Source of the DNA: Coriobacteriaceae bacterium
GTDB taxonomy: Bacteria > Actinomycetota > Coriobacteriia > Coriobacteriales > Coriobacteriaceae
Direction: 5' to 3'
DNA length: 64,000 nt
Assembly (NCBI GenBank): GCA_902364975.1
Contig: CABJFQ010000003.1
Coordinates: 1 to 64,000, forward strand
The position numbers were made by a program, and so were the translations under genes. Position 1 is the first letter of the stretch, and the number at the start of each line of letters is the position of its first letter. Below, in pieces: positions 28,269-37,135 of this stretch. The notes under the pieces are model-generated. The model was given only the letters and a program-made list of their open reading frames with translations, did no database searches and had not been told where the DNA came from.

Positions 28269-28302
28269 CCGCCGCGAGAGAGCTGCCTTCTCTCGCGGCG
28301 GT
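28269..28302 (+). terminator. Terminator-like hairpin of the AguR-like gene
   Basis: CCGCCGCGAGAG pairs with CTCTCGCGGCGG; the following TCTTC is a weak T-tract. Confidence 0.65.
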
Positions 28303-28318
28303 CTTCTAGCAGAAAAAC

Positions 28319-28439
28319 CAAGTGAGTAGGCTTTTTGCAGAAGCCCGAGCACACGCCAAAACGATATAGCTCTGACCTGCGGTTTTATTGAGTATTTGTC
28401 GCGATGTGCTCGGCAGGTTCAAAAAAGTCTGCTCACTTG
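28319..28439. repeat. Long imperfect palindrome with ACCTGCGGTTT centre
   Basis: Arms of about 36 nt (CAAGTGAG.AG.CTTTTT...CGAGCACA and its complement) enclose ACCTGCGGTTTTAT at 28375-28388. The same centre is found in palindromes at 32709-32801 and 58047-58198. Confidence 0.65.
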
Positions 28440-28462
28440 TATCTGAGACGCACCAGGTTGGC

Positions 28463-28503
28463 AAAAACCGCCGCGAAAGGGTCCCTGGTCCCTTCGCGGC
28501 AGT
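28463..28503 (-). terminator. Rho-independent terminator of the BceAB-like operon
   Basis: On the minus strand GCCGCGAAGGG pairs with CCCTTTCGCGGC, followed by GGTTTTTG. Confidence 0.85.
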
Positions 28504-28540
28504 CATACACCTCCGATTTTGCGACGATTTTGCCCGCTTG

Positions 28541-30741
28541 TTACTCGCTGTAACGGGTAGCAATAGCGGCTCGCACCATGCCGGCGCTCATGAGGTACGT
28601 CACCAAGAAGTAGCCGCCGTAGGCTGCCAGGAAGATTGCACAGGTGAGGCCCACGGTGCCGCCGATGCTCATATTTCCGAATATGCTCACCAGCTCGATG
28701 ATCACCTTAAGTGCCACAAAGGAGTGCGCCAGGCCCACTGCCAGCGGGAACAGGAAGAATACCGCTTGCTGCGCCATCACCGAATGGCGAATCTGGCGGT
28801 CGTCACAGCCGATCTGTGCCAGCACACGATAGCTGCGGCTGCCGTCGGCCACATTGGAGAGCTGCTGGATCGACAGAATCGCTGCACATGCAACGACCAG
28901 CACAAAGCCAATGTAGATGGCTAGATAGCTAATCATGCCGTTCATCTGCGCTGCTTGCGTGTACATCTCGGAACGCTTGATGAAGACTCCCCATCCCCCG
29001 GCTCCTTGCCGTCAACGAGCAGAATGTCGAGCATGGTGTATTTAATGCTCTCGTCTGCCTTGGTCACATCCATCCCCTGCTTGTAGTTAACGAGCAGATT
29101 ACTGGAATACGGCTGCAGATTAAGCTGGGACAGCAGCTCATCGGCTACGACCACGGTACCGGGATTGCTGCCCATCGCCGAGTTGGCGATGGCAGCCGTA
29201 TCCTCGTCCGACTTGTCGCCAGCGGGCTTGAGCGTATGCCCGCCCAAGGTAAGGGCATGGCCGCCAGCCATATACTTGGTGTACAGGTCGCCCAGCTCAC
29301 CGCCCATATCACACGTGAGCAGATACTGGTTCCGGCCAATGCTCACCGGCTCCTCGCCCATCATCTGGCGCAGTTTGTTGTACTGGCTCGCCGGCGTCAC
29401 AAACAGACCCATCGCATCGGCGTTGCTTCCCTCGAGCGCCTTGGGAAGCTTTTTGCCCATGGCCTTGCACATCTCACCCGCCACCACCGAGGGGCCCGAG
29501 CCGCCAAGCGGATAACTCAGATACGAATCGATCTGCACATGCTCACCGGCAACATCGGCAATATCGACCTTTTTGCCGGTCTCGTCGTTGTTGTCCGCCG
29601 ACTTGCGCTCGCCATGCCACGCAGCGTACAAATCGACCGTTGCATCGGCCAGCACCATGCGATCGGCCTCAGACGGATTGGCATACTCCTTGTAGTAGTC
29701 GAGCGTTTCGGGCGTGTAATAGACATACGTCTGAGACACGTCAACAGGGTTATAGCGCTCCAGGTTTTCATTCATCACGTTGGCAATTGACATACCGCAC
29801 GTCACCGAGGTGATGGCCAAAAACAGGAGCATCGCGATGACACCCATCGAAAAGCACACCGCGTTGACCTTGGCCGCAAGCTGGCGCACGGTAAACATGT
29901 TGAGGCCGCGCCAATACACGCCGCGCAGGCTCTGCAGCAGCTTGATGAGCATGCCCGAGAGTCCCCAGAACAGGGCAAAGGTGCCCACGGTAACCATAGC
30001 GGTCGTAATACCAAACTGGTTCATGGCCTCTTGCAGCTTGCTGTCCGTCGCGGTTAGCGGGAACCCATCACGTAGCAGACGGTAATAGGCCACGCCCACA
30101 AGCACCGCACCCACGGCAAAGATGGCAATCGCGATCCAGGGGTTGCGTGTCTTGATGCTCTCGTTGCGACGCTCGGCACCCATAAGCTCGATGAGTTTGG
30201 TACGACGCACGGCGCGGAGGTTCAGCAGTAGCGTGAGCACAAACATTACGAGCATGCAGGCAAGGGTCAGATTGAACGCATGCATCGAGAAAAAGAAGTG
30301 GAAATCGGCGATCTGCGTCTTAAAGAGCGAGGCCGTAAAGAACGTCATGAGCTGGGAGAGTCCCACACCCAGCACAATGCCGGCGACAAAGGCCACCACC
30401 GAGACAATCACCGTCTCGAGCGCCATGATCGTGGCGACGCGCCCGCGCCCCATGCCGAGCACCTGGTACAGGCCAAACTCCTTTTTGCGGCGTTTCATGA
30501 TGAAGTTATTGGCGTACACCATCAAAAAGGCCATGACACCGGCCAAAAAGTACGTCAGGTCGCCGAGCATACTGCCCATAACCTGCGCCAAGCCCTCTTC
30601 ATCAATTCCGGCGATGTCGACCTGCATCGAGATAGTGTTAAAGGCATAGAAGACCGTGACGCCCAGGGTGAGCGTCAAAAGGTAGACGAGGTAGTCGCGG
30701 CCGGCGCGGCGGACGTTGCCCCAAGCGAGTTTACAGAGCAT
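28541..30741 (-). pseudogene. FtsX-like ABC permease, frameshifted at a G-run
   Basis: A permease of the BceB/MacB type, about 730 residues if intact. It has four N-terminal helices with the FtsX core (YLVYLLTLTLGVTVFYAFNTIS, KKEFGLYQVLGMGRGRVATI), a second helix pair near 270-330, a large extracellular domain, and C-terminal helices. After ...LLVDGKEPG the frame changes at five G (28995-28999, C on the plus strand). The remaining GVFIKRSEMYTQAAQMNGM... and last 140 residues are in another frame. One extra G restores a continuous protein. This could be a real mutation, slippage, programmed frameshifting or a sequencing error. ATG overlapping the ATPase stop is the likely start. Confidence 0.85.
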
Positions 30742-31516
30742 CGGAGCCCTCACCGCCCATCATGGCAACGACCTCCATAATGCGGTCGAAGAACTCTCGG
30801 CGGTCGGTGTCGCCGCGGCGCAGCTCGGTGAAGATCTTGCCGTCGCGGATAAACAACACTCGGCTCGTGTAGCTGGCGGCAAAGCTGTCATGCGTGACCA
30901 TGAGCACGGTGGCGCGCAGGCGGCGATTGAGGGCCTCCAGGCTCTCGAGCAGCAGGCGGGCGCTCTTGGAATCGAGGGCGCCGGTGGGCTCGTCGGCCAT
31001 GATCATGGTGGGGTCGGTGACGAGCGCGCGAGCCGCGGCAACGCGCTGCTGCTGACCGCCGGACATCTGGTAGGGATACTTGTCGAGCACCTGACTGATG
31101 GACAGGCGCGCTGCCACATCCTGCACGCGGGTCGAGATCTCCGCCGAGTTCATGCGGGCGATGGTGAGCGGCAGGGCGATGTTCTCGCGTGCTGTGAGCG
31201 TATCGAGCAGGTTGGAGTCCTGGAAGATAAAGCCGAGCTCCTCGCGGCGGAACTGCGAGAGCTTGGCCTGCTTCATGCGCGTAACGTCCTGCCCGTTGAT
31301 GCGAATGGTACCGCTCGTGGCACTATCGATGGTCGACACGCAGTTGAGCAACGTCGACTTGCCCGAGCCCGAGGCGCCCATGATGCCCACAAATTCGCCG
31401 CGGTTGACGGTAAAGCTAACGTCGTTGAGCGCGCGGGTCACATTGCCCAGCGCGCCATATACCTTTTCGAGATGCGCGACCTCCAGTACCGGGGTCGCCA
31501 TGTGCGTGGTTTGCAT
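30731..31516 (-). CDS. ABC transporter ATPase, BceA/MacB type
   Basis: A 261-residue ATPase with Walker A GASGSGKST, Q-loop IFQDSNLL, signature MSGGQQQR, Walker B TMIMADEPTGALD and switch His in VTHDS. It belongs to the group paired with FtsX-like permeases that detoxify or sense antimicrobial peptides, or that extrude lipoproteins. The stop overlaps the start of the permease gene, so they form one operon. No two-component system of the kind that often accompanies Bce transporters is next to it. The start has AAAGGA six bases ahead. Confidence 0.9.
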   Translation of the reverse strand: MQTTHMATPVLEVAHLEKVYGALGNVTRALNDVSFTVNRGEFVGIMGASGSGKSTLLNCVSTIDSATSGTIRINGQDVTRMKQAKLSQFRREELGFIFQDSNLLDTLTARENIALPLTIARMNSAEISTRVQDVAARLSISQVLDKYPYQMSGGQQQRVAAARALVTDPTMIMADEPTGALDSKSARLLLESLEALNRRLRATVLMVTHDSFAASYTSRVLFIRDGKIFTELRRGDTDRREFFDRIMEVVAMMGGEGSDAL

Positions 31517-31664
31517 ACCGAGTCCTTTCTTGCGATTAGTCTACGGCATCTATAGTCGCAAGAAGCCGAGTCGGCTACCATCGATATGGCTTACGCTTGC
31601 CTTACCGTTGTGTAAGGTACGGGTAGCTACCCTGTCACGTGTTGATGTTGAGAGAGGACTCCTG

Positions 31665-32654
31665 TTGAAGACTGTTCATGTTGCCGCTGGGATCATTCGC
31701 AAGGAAGGATCCGATGAGCTGCTTGCCGTGCAGCGCGGCTACGGCGACATGCAGGGACTTTGGGAGTTCCCGGGCGGCAAGCTCATGCGCGGCGAGACGC
31801 CCGAGGACGCCGTACGCCGCGAGCTCATGGAAGAGCTGCAGGTCAAAGTCACCAACCTGCGCGATTTCTACACCGTTGAGTATGACTACCCCGATTTTCA
31901 TCTCTCCATGGAGTGCTACTACTGCTCGCTGGCCGATGAATCCGATGAGCCCCAGAAGCACGACCGCCAGCTCGATATCCGCTGGATTCCGCGCACCTCA
32001 CTTGCCACCGTTGAGTGGATGCCCGCCGACAAAGGGCTCATTGATGCCCTGATTGAGCTGAAGGAAGACCGGCTTGAGGCCAACAGCACTGCCAACGACG
32101 CCAAGGCCACCGCGACCGACAAGCCCGCCACCAAGCCCAAGCGCGCACCTAAGCGCCGCAGCAAAAAGCGTCCCAAGCCCGGTCTGCTCGACGGCATCGA
32201 CACCTCGGACCTCTCCGCTGACGAGCGCGAACTGGTCCGCCGTCGCGCCGCCATCAAAAAGTCCATGAAAGGCAACAAACGCGCCAACACCAAGCCCGAG
32301 CTGCTCGTACGACAGCGCCTGCGTGCAGCGGGCCTTACGGGTTATCGCTTGGAATGGAAGGTTCCTGGCAAGCCCGACATCGCCTTTCCCGGCCGCAAGA
32401 TCGCCATCTTCGTCAACGGCTGCTTTTGGCACCGCTGCCCCAAGTGCAACCCTAGCCAGCCCAAGCGCAACGTTGAGTTTTGGGAGGCAAAGTTCCGTCG
32501 CAACGTCGAGCGCGACCGCGCTGCCGTGGCAGCACTCACTCAAATGGGCTGGACACCCATAACCATCTGGGAATGCGAGCTCAAAAAAGACTGCATCGAC
32601 GCCACCATGGAAAAGGTCATCGAGCAGGTGCGCGCCGCAGAGCCGCAGCGCTAA
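31665..32654 (+). CDS. NUDIX hydrolase fused to Vsr-type mismatch endonuclease
   Basis: A 329-residue two-domain protein. Residues 1-130 are a MutT-like NUDIX domain with box GKLMRGETPEDAVRRELMEEL (Gly38 to Leu58); such domains clean oxidised nucleotides such as 8-oxo-dGTP. A basic, disordered linker of about 55 residues follows (KPKRAPKRRSKKRPKPG). Residues 190-329 are a very-short-patch repair endonuclease: KSMKGNKRANTKPELLVRQRL, VPGKPDIAFP with the catalytic Asp, FVNGCFWHRCPKC (zinc site), RNVERDRAAVAAL and ITIWECELK. The His before GCFWH in E. coli Vsr is Asn here. It starts at TTG after GAGAGAGGA; no in-frame ATG is near. No cytosine methylase is adjacent. Confidence 0.9.
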   Translation: MKTVHVAAGIIRKEGSDELLAVQRGYGDMQGLWEFPGGKLMRGETPEDAVRRELMEELQVKVTNLRDFYTVEYDYPDFHLSMECYYCSLADESDEPQKHDRQLDIRWIPRTSLATVEWMPADKGLIDALIELKEDRLEANSTANDAKATATDKPATKPKRAPKRRSKKRPKPGLLDGIDTSDLSADERELVRRRAAIKKSMKGNKRANTKPELLVRQRLRAAGLTGYRLEWKVPGKPDIAFPGRKIAIFVNGCFWHRCPKCNPSQPKRNVEFWEAKFRRNVERDRAAVAALTQMGWTPITIWECELKKDCIDATMEKVIEQVRAAEPQR

Positions 32655-32708
32655 CAGCGAGCATTCACACGCTCCGCACGTCCGCGCCACGTCTACGCCA
32701 CAAACCTT

Positions 32709-32801
32709 AGAAAGCCCTTAAGCTCAAAACCTTTCAAGAGTGTTACTCGATAGCTTTTACCTGCGGTTTCATCGGAACACCAAACCAGATTAAGCCTTTC
32801 T
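32709..32801. repeat. Imperfect palindrome with ACCTGCGGTTT centre
   Basis: Outer AGAAAGCCCTTAA / TTAAGCCTTTCT and inner GTGTTACTCGAT / ATCGGAACAC surround ACCTGCGGTTTCAT (32759-32772). It lies just after the NUDIX-Vsr gene. Confidence 0.55.
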
Positions 32802-32907
32802 TTAGCGCTTCTTTGCAGCAGCCGCGGCATAATACTGCCAACGCACGGGACCTAGCAGCACACCCCGTGCGCAACCTTTTGGTGGACATCGAGGAGGCCG
32901 CATAAGC

Positions 32908-33117
32908 ATGCATTCTTCCAATGACGCAACACAGCAGCCATCCCTAAAACATGCAGACCTTTTCTCCTTCCCCCCGACACAGAGAAACGGTCTCCTCGAC
33001 TCCCCAACCACAAAAGCCAAACGCTCAACCAACCAGAGCCACAACTTGCGAGCATCGTTCGAAAAGCTCCAAGCATCCCTAAACAAGGCGTTCCCCGAAC
33101 AGGCAAGAGCAATCTAA
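32908..33117 (+). CDS. Small hypothetical protein, 69 residues
   Basis: Starts at ATG ten bases after GAGGAGG and reads MHSSNDATQQPSLKHADLFS..., polar with a likely helix at the end (LRASFEKLQASLNKAFPEQ). I recognise no family. It ends 25 bp before the AraC gene on the same strand. The ribosome-binding site is the main support; it could be a leader peptide or chance. Confidence 0.35.
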   Translation: MHSSNDATQQPSLKHADLFSFPPTQRNGLLDSPTTKAKRSTNQSHNLRASFEKLQASLNKAFPEQARAI

Positions 33118-33142
33118 GCCCATCGCGCTTTATACTGATGCC

Positions 33143-34081
33143 ATGCGAAACATGGATCACATAGAATTGCACCACGGAGGACGCGAGGAAGCGTTTCCCG
33201 AGACCGCCGAAGACTGGCCCTATATTGCCGAACGCGCAGAATTCGCTCGCTATCCGGGCAATTCCGTCCCCTGGCACTGGCATTCCGAAGTTGAGCTTTT
33301 CTACATGGAACAGGGAGCGATTGACTATCGAACGCGCGCGGCTCATGAGCATGTACGCTTTGAGGAAGGGTCCGCCGGCTTTATCAACGGCGGCGTTTTG
33401 CACAGCACGCTGCAATCACCCAATTCGGCACCAGCCATTCAAATGTTGCATATCTTTCAGCCGTCGATGCTCGGCGATCCCGCGGGACGCCTTCAAAAGC
33501 GCTATATCAATCCTTTGCTGCAATGTCGAGGCGTCGATGTGCTCAAATGGTCGCCCACCAACCCCGACGATATGCCCTTTATCGATTTGCTAAAGAGTTC
33601 CTTTAACCACGACCTTCAACGGCCGCAGAACGAGATGGCGCTTCGGAATAGCTTGTCAGAGCTCTGGATTCAGATTTACGCCAAGGCCGAACCGCTCTTT
33701 TCCTCCGACAACGCCTCTTGGATGACCAACCGCGACGTACAGTTCAAGGCAATCCTGGACTATATCCGCGCAAACTATGCAGCCGCTGTAGATGTGCCCC
33801 AGATGGCATCTGCAGCCGGCGTAAGCGAAAGAGAGTGTTACCGCATTATCGAAGCTTGCGCAGGAACGACCCCGGCGGCATATCTGCGCGCATACCGCGT
33901 AAACCGTGCTTGCGAACTTTTGGCACACACCACGCGAACGGTCCAGACAGTCGCGCGCCAATGCGGCTTTGCGACAGCAAGCCATCTTGGCCAGGTATTT
34001 AAAGAACAAATGGGATGCACTCCTTCGAGCTATCGAGCAGCGAGGCAGAATCTCGATAGCACCAGGCAGAAATCCCGCTAG
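33143..34081 (+). CDS. AraC-family transcriptional regulator
   Basis: A 312-residue regulator. An N-terminal cupin-like sensor (PWHWHSEVELFYMEQGAIDY...GSAGFINGGVLHS) is followed by the double helix-turn-helix of AraC/XylS. The first is in DVPQMASAAGVSERECYRIIEACAGTTPAAYLRAYRVNRACELL; the second in TVQTVARQCGFATASHLGQVFKEQMGCTPSSYR. The His-rich pocket suggests a sugar or aromatic ligand. It is 56 bp before a HAD phosphatase on the same strand, a possible two-gene unit. Confidence 0.9.
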   Translation: MRNMDHIELHHGGREEAFPETAEDWPYIAERAEFARYPGNSVPWHWHSEVELFYMEQGAIDYRTRAAHEHVRFEEGSAGFINGGVLHSTLQSPNSAPAIQMLHIFQPSMLGDPAGRLQKRYINPLLQCRGVDVLKWSPTNPDDMPFIDLLKSSFNHDLQRPQNEMALRNSLSELWIQIYAKAEPLFSSDNASWMTNRDVQFKAILDYIRANYAAAVDVPQMASAAGVSERECYRIIEACAGTTPAAYLRAYRVNRACELLAHTTRTVQTVARQCGFATASHLGQVFKEQMGCTPSSYRAARQNLDSTRQKSR

Positions 34082-34137
34082 CCCTTCTTCTGTCACTGCA
34101 TCAAACTTGCAGGCAAACAACAGAGAGGAGCAATCAT

Positions 34138-34761
34138 ATGAAGCACTTTGACCATATCGTATTTGACGTTGATGGGACATTGGCAGATACAGAAGAAAGC
34201 GTTCTATCATCGCTTGTCCAGATTGTCCAAGAAGAGACCGGCAAAACGCTCCCCCGACACGAGCTTGAATTTGCCCTCGGCATACCCGGCAAGGATGCCC
34301 TTGAGAAACTTGGAATCTACTCGCAGGCAACGTTGAATCGCTGGTGCCAAGTTGCCGCCAGTTTTAAAAGCACCATCAGCGTGTTTCCAGGCTTGCTTGA
34401 AGTCATCGCAACACTCGCCAACAACGGCTGCAAACTTGGCATCGTCTCCTCACGTGCGCGCGACGAATACACAGACGAAATTGCACCCCTTGGCTTCGAT
34501 AAGTTTTTTGAACACATCATCCTTGTCGAAGACACAACCGAGCACAAGCCTTCGCCCGCACCCATGCTCGAATATCTCCGACGTACGGGCGCGAATCCTG
34601 GCAACGTCGTCTACGTTGGCGACACCGTCTACGACGAACAATGCGCAACTTCAGCAGGGGTCAGTTTTGCCAGAGCGGCATGGGGATCACACCAAGACAT
34701 CCCAAACGCCACCTACAACCTCAAAACCCCCAACGACCTACTAACCATAACAACCAAGTAA
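34138..34761 (+). CDS. HAD-family hydrolase, phosphoglycolate phosphatase-like
   Basis: A 207-residue haloacid dehalogenase-type phosphatase. Motif I is FDVDGTLADT with the nucleophilic Asp, motif II IVSSRARDE, the Lys in HKPSPAP, and motif III VYVGDTVYDEQCA. An alpha-helical cap sits between motifs I and II (ETGKTLPRHELEFALGIPGKDALEKLG), as in Gph/PgmB. The substrate is a small phosphate ester and cannot be specified. The start follows GAGAGGAG. Confidence 0.88.
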   Translation: MKHFDHIVFDVDGTLADTEESVLSSLVQIVQEETGKTLPRHELEFALGIPGKDALEKLGIYSQATLNRWCQVAASFKSTISVFPGLLEVIATLANNGCKLGIVSSRARDEYTDEIAPLGFDKFFEHIILVEDTTEHKPSPAPMLEYLRRTGANPGNVVYVGDTVYDEQCATSAGVSFARAAWGSHQDIPNATYNLKTPNDLLTITTK

Positions 34762-34923
34762 CCCCCGCGCCCCACCCTTTCAGCCCCAACGCCACAAGGG
34801 CGATTGAACAGGACAGCTTGGGCGGGCCCCGCACTTAGTTTCCAAAATCATTCCGCAGCGCGAAGGCTTCTTATTATTTTCCGCCCAACGCCACAAGGAC
34901 GACGACCTCGAGTAGGTCAACCT

Positions 34924-35048
34924 GGGAGGGACGAGGGCTTAGTTCCCCAATCTTTCCGCAGGGGGCAAAAAGCCTCGCCGCACGAAGTGCGAAGCGAGGC
35001 TTTTTGCATGCCCGAGGACGATTGGGGAACTAAGCCCTCGTCCCTCCC
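34924..35048. repeat. 125-nt palindrome with 29-bp perfect arms
   Basis: Bases 34924-34952 are the exact reverse complement of 35020-35048. Inside, GCAAAAAGCCTCGC (34965-34978) pairs with 34994-35007 around CGCAC-GAA-GTGCG. The internal loop TCC-GCA / GA-GGA is the same as at 132-235. A decayed half copy (CATTCCGCAGCGCGAAGG) is at 34850-34867. It lies 33 bp from the aldolase stop and may also terminate that minus-strand gene. Confidence 0.85.
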
Positions 35049-35081
35049 CGGGATATGTAGCGAGTCGGAGTACCCTTGCTG

Positions 35082-35939
35082 TTACTCTGCTTTGCCCACA
35101 GAGTTGAGGTTGGTCATGCGGATCTTAACCAGCTCGGTGATCTCACGCATGCCCTCCTTGGCCGGCTTCTTGGGGTCGAAGCAGGCAGGGTTCTCGGCCA
35201 TGTAGGCCATGAAGCCCTTGGTGTAGGCCTGACGCAGCTCGGTGGCGTAGTTAACCTTGCAGATGCCGTTCTTCACGGCCTCGGCAACCTGCTCATCGGG
35301 CACACCAGAGGTGCCGTGCAAGACCAGCGGCACGTCGACGGCGTCGCGGATGGCCTTGACCACGGACTGCTCGATGTGCGGATCGCTCGTGTACACGCCG
35401 TGGCTGGTGCCAACGCCAATGGCCAGCGAAGTGCAGCCGGTGCGCTCGACGAACTCCTTGGCCTCGGCAGGATCGGTGTAGGGGCTCTCGCCCTCAACCG
35501 CGGGACCGTCGTCCTCCTTGCCGCCAACCTTACCGAGCTCGGCCTCGACGGGCACGCCCATGGCGCGGCCAGCGTCGGCAACGGACTTGGTCAGGGCGAT
35601 GTTGTCCTCGAAGGACTCATGCGAACCGTCGATCATGACAGAGGTGTAGCCAGTGCGGAAAGCCTGCATGCAGCGGTCATAGCCATCGCCGTGATCGAGG
35701 TGCAGGGCGACGGGCACGGAAGCGCGCTCGGCGGCAGCCTTGACCATGCCGTAGAAGTAGTCCAGGCCAGCGGTCTTAATGGTGCCCGGGGTGGTCTGCA
35801 TGATGACGGGGGACTTGGTCTCCTCGGCAGCGGCTAGAACGGCCATAACAAACTCGAGGTTCTCGACGTTGAAAGCGCCAACAGCGTAGTGGCCGGCCTG
35901 AGCGTCCTTGAGCATCTTTTCGGTGGTAACAAGTGCCAT
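35082..35939 (-). CDS. Class II fructose/tagatose-bisphosphate aldolase
   Basis: A 285-residue zinc aldolase of the Fba/GatY/KbaY family. It shows ALHLDHGDGYD with the metal His and catalytic Asp, EAELGKVGGKEDD, GVGTSHGVY and LVLHGTSGVPDEQV. It splits fructose-1,6- or tagatose-1,6-bisphosphate to glyceraldehyde-3-phosphate and dihydroxyacetone phosphate. The length and family fit both. The window also carries the tagatose-6-phosphate pathway (lacA, lacB, lacC) but no class I LacD, so this enzyme may close that pathway. It is divergent from a DeoR regulator. Start ATG has GGAGAGGAG upstream. Confidence 0.88.
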   Translation of the reverse strand: MALVTTEKMLKDAQAGHYAVGAFNVENLEFVMAVLAAAEETKSPVIMQTTPGTIKTAGLDYFYGMVKAAAERASVPVALHLDHGDGYDRCMQAFRTGYTSVMIDGSHESFEDNIALTKSVADAGRAMGVPVEAELGKVGGKEDDGPAVEGESPYTDPAEAKEFVERTGCTSLAIGVGTSHGVYTSDPHIEQSVVKAIRDAVDVPLVLHGTSGVPDEQVAEAVKNGICKVNYATELRQAYTKGFMAYMAENPACFDPKKPAKEGMREITELVKIRMTNLNSVGKAE

Positions 35940-36149
35940 GAGCGTTTGCTCCTCTCCCTCGCCCGCATCTGGACATCGGGCGTACGTGTCCGCAAAGCCT
36001 ATTCCTTGCGTTTTGCTGCGCCCATTGTATGAAAATCAGTGGCTTTGCACGTGCGAGATATTGAGCCCATGCAGGTCAATACAGTCATTTTTGAAAAGTA
36101 AACGGAAGGAATTGGAGCCGAGTGGGCGTGTTCGATATTGAGTTTTGAG

Positions 36150-36216
36150 CCTTGAGCGTCTTTCTTTTATAGAAAAGATAAGTAATCGAAAGGCGTTTTC
36201 TTACTTAAAAAGAAAA
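36150..36216. promoter_or_regulatory. Probable DeoR operators between aldolase and regulator
   Basis: Two dyads of similar make-up: TCTTTCTTTTATAGAAAAGATA, and TTTTCTT-N6-AAGAAAA about 30 bp later. They lie in the divergent spacer. DeoR proteins bind such A/T-rich repeats, so control of the aldolase by its neighbour is inferred. Confidence 0.45.
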
Positions 36217-36272
36217 TGAACGAAAATAGATTCAACACAATTCCTGCAAATTAATGTGAGAATGGAGCAGCT

Positions 36273-37076
36273 ATGGCCCATGCGACAACCCGAGCCTTCG
36301 CCGATGAGCGTCGTGCCGCCATCATGGAGATGCTCGAGCATAACGCCTCGGTGCAGGTGGCAGAAATCGCCCAGACCTTTGGCGTGTCCTCCGTCACCGC
36401 CCGCGCCGACCTGGACGCGCTCGCCGAATCCGGCAAGCTGCGTCGCACGCATGGCGGCGCCGTGTCGCTCCACAAACGCCTAACTGTCTCCACGCAAGAT
36501 CGCCGCATCAACGTAAATGTCGCCGCCAAGCAGGCCATCGCACAAAGTGCCATCGAACTCGTCGGCAGCGGTGACACCCTGCTCGTCGACTCGGGCACCA
36601 CGGCGCTCGAGTTCGTCCGGCTCCTCGATCAGCGCGATGGTATCACCGTCATCACGGCCGACATTACCATTGCCGATTACATCGACGAGAGCATGCCCTC
36701 AGTCGATGTCGTCATGCCGGGCGGGGCGCTGCGCAAAGGCCATCGTTATCTGTACGGACCGCTCACTATGCAGGCGCTCCAAATGGTCCACGCCGATCTT
36801 GCCGTCATGTGCCCTGGAGCTTTTGTTCCCGGCTGCGGCTTTACGACCGACTTTCCGCAGATGGCCGAGACCAAAACTGCCATGATCTCCGCCGCCCGTC
36901 AAAGCGTCGCCCTCATGGACGCCAGCAAGGTCAACGGACGCGGCATGTACCGTTTTGCCGAGCTTGCCGACGTCGACACCATCGTGATGGATAGCGACTC
37001 CGATACCGCCGTCGCCACCTCAATCGCCGAGGCCACCGACGACGCCCGCCCAAATCTCATCATCGCCGGCGCTTAA
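36273..37076 (+). CDS. DeoR-family regulator divergent from the aldolase
   Basis: A 267-residue DeoR/GlpR-type repressor. The N-terminal helix-turn-helix is VQVAEIAQTFGVSSVTARADLDALAESGKLRRTHGGAV. The C-terminal sugar-phosphate sensing domain has DSGTTALEFVRLL and the conserved VMPGGALRKGHRYLYGP. DeoR repressors respond to phosphosugars, so fructose- or tagatose-phosphates are plausible ligands given the divergent aldolase. A hairpin terminator follows immediately. Confidence 0.9.
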   Translation: MAHATTRAFADERRAAIMEMLEHNASVQVAEIAQTFGVSSVTARADLDALAESGKLRRTHGGAVSLHKRLTVSTQDRRINVNVAAKQAIAQSAIELVGSGDTLLVDSGTTALEFVRLLDQRDGITVITADITIADYIDESMPSVDVVMPGGALRKGHRYLYGPLTMQALQMVHADLAVMCPGAFVPGCGFTTDFPQMAETKTAMISAARQSVALMDASKVNGRGMYRFAELADVDTIVMDSDSDTAVATSIAEATDDARPNLIIAGA

Positions 37077-37080
37077 ACAA

Positions 37081-37112
37081 AAACCACCACAAAGGTCTCC
37101 TTTGTGGTGGTT
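37081..37112 (+). terminator. Terminator hairpin of the DeoR gene
   Basis: ACCACCACAAAGG pairs with CCTTTGTGGTGGT around TCT, five bases after the stop. It is convergent with the flavodiiron gene. Confidence 0.75.
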
Positions 37113-37135
37113 GAGCATCAAAAGTGAACGTGTCG

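Noticed and set aside
28541..28966. Separate 141-residue membrane protein
   Set aside because: Its frame continues upstream in line with the FtsX-like permease; it is the frameshifted end of that gene.
31098..31664. N-terminal extension of the NUDIX-Vsr frame
   Set aside because: That part is antisense to the ABC ATPase and its promoter; a TTG with a good ribosome-binding site begins the NUDIX homology.
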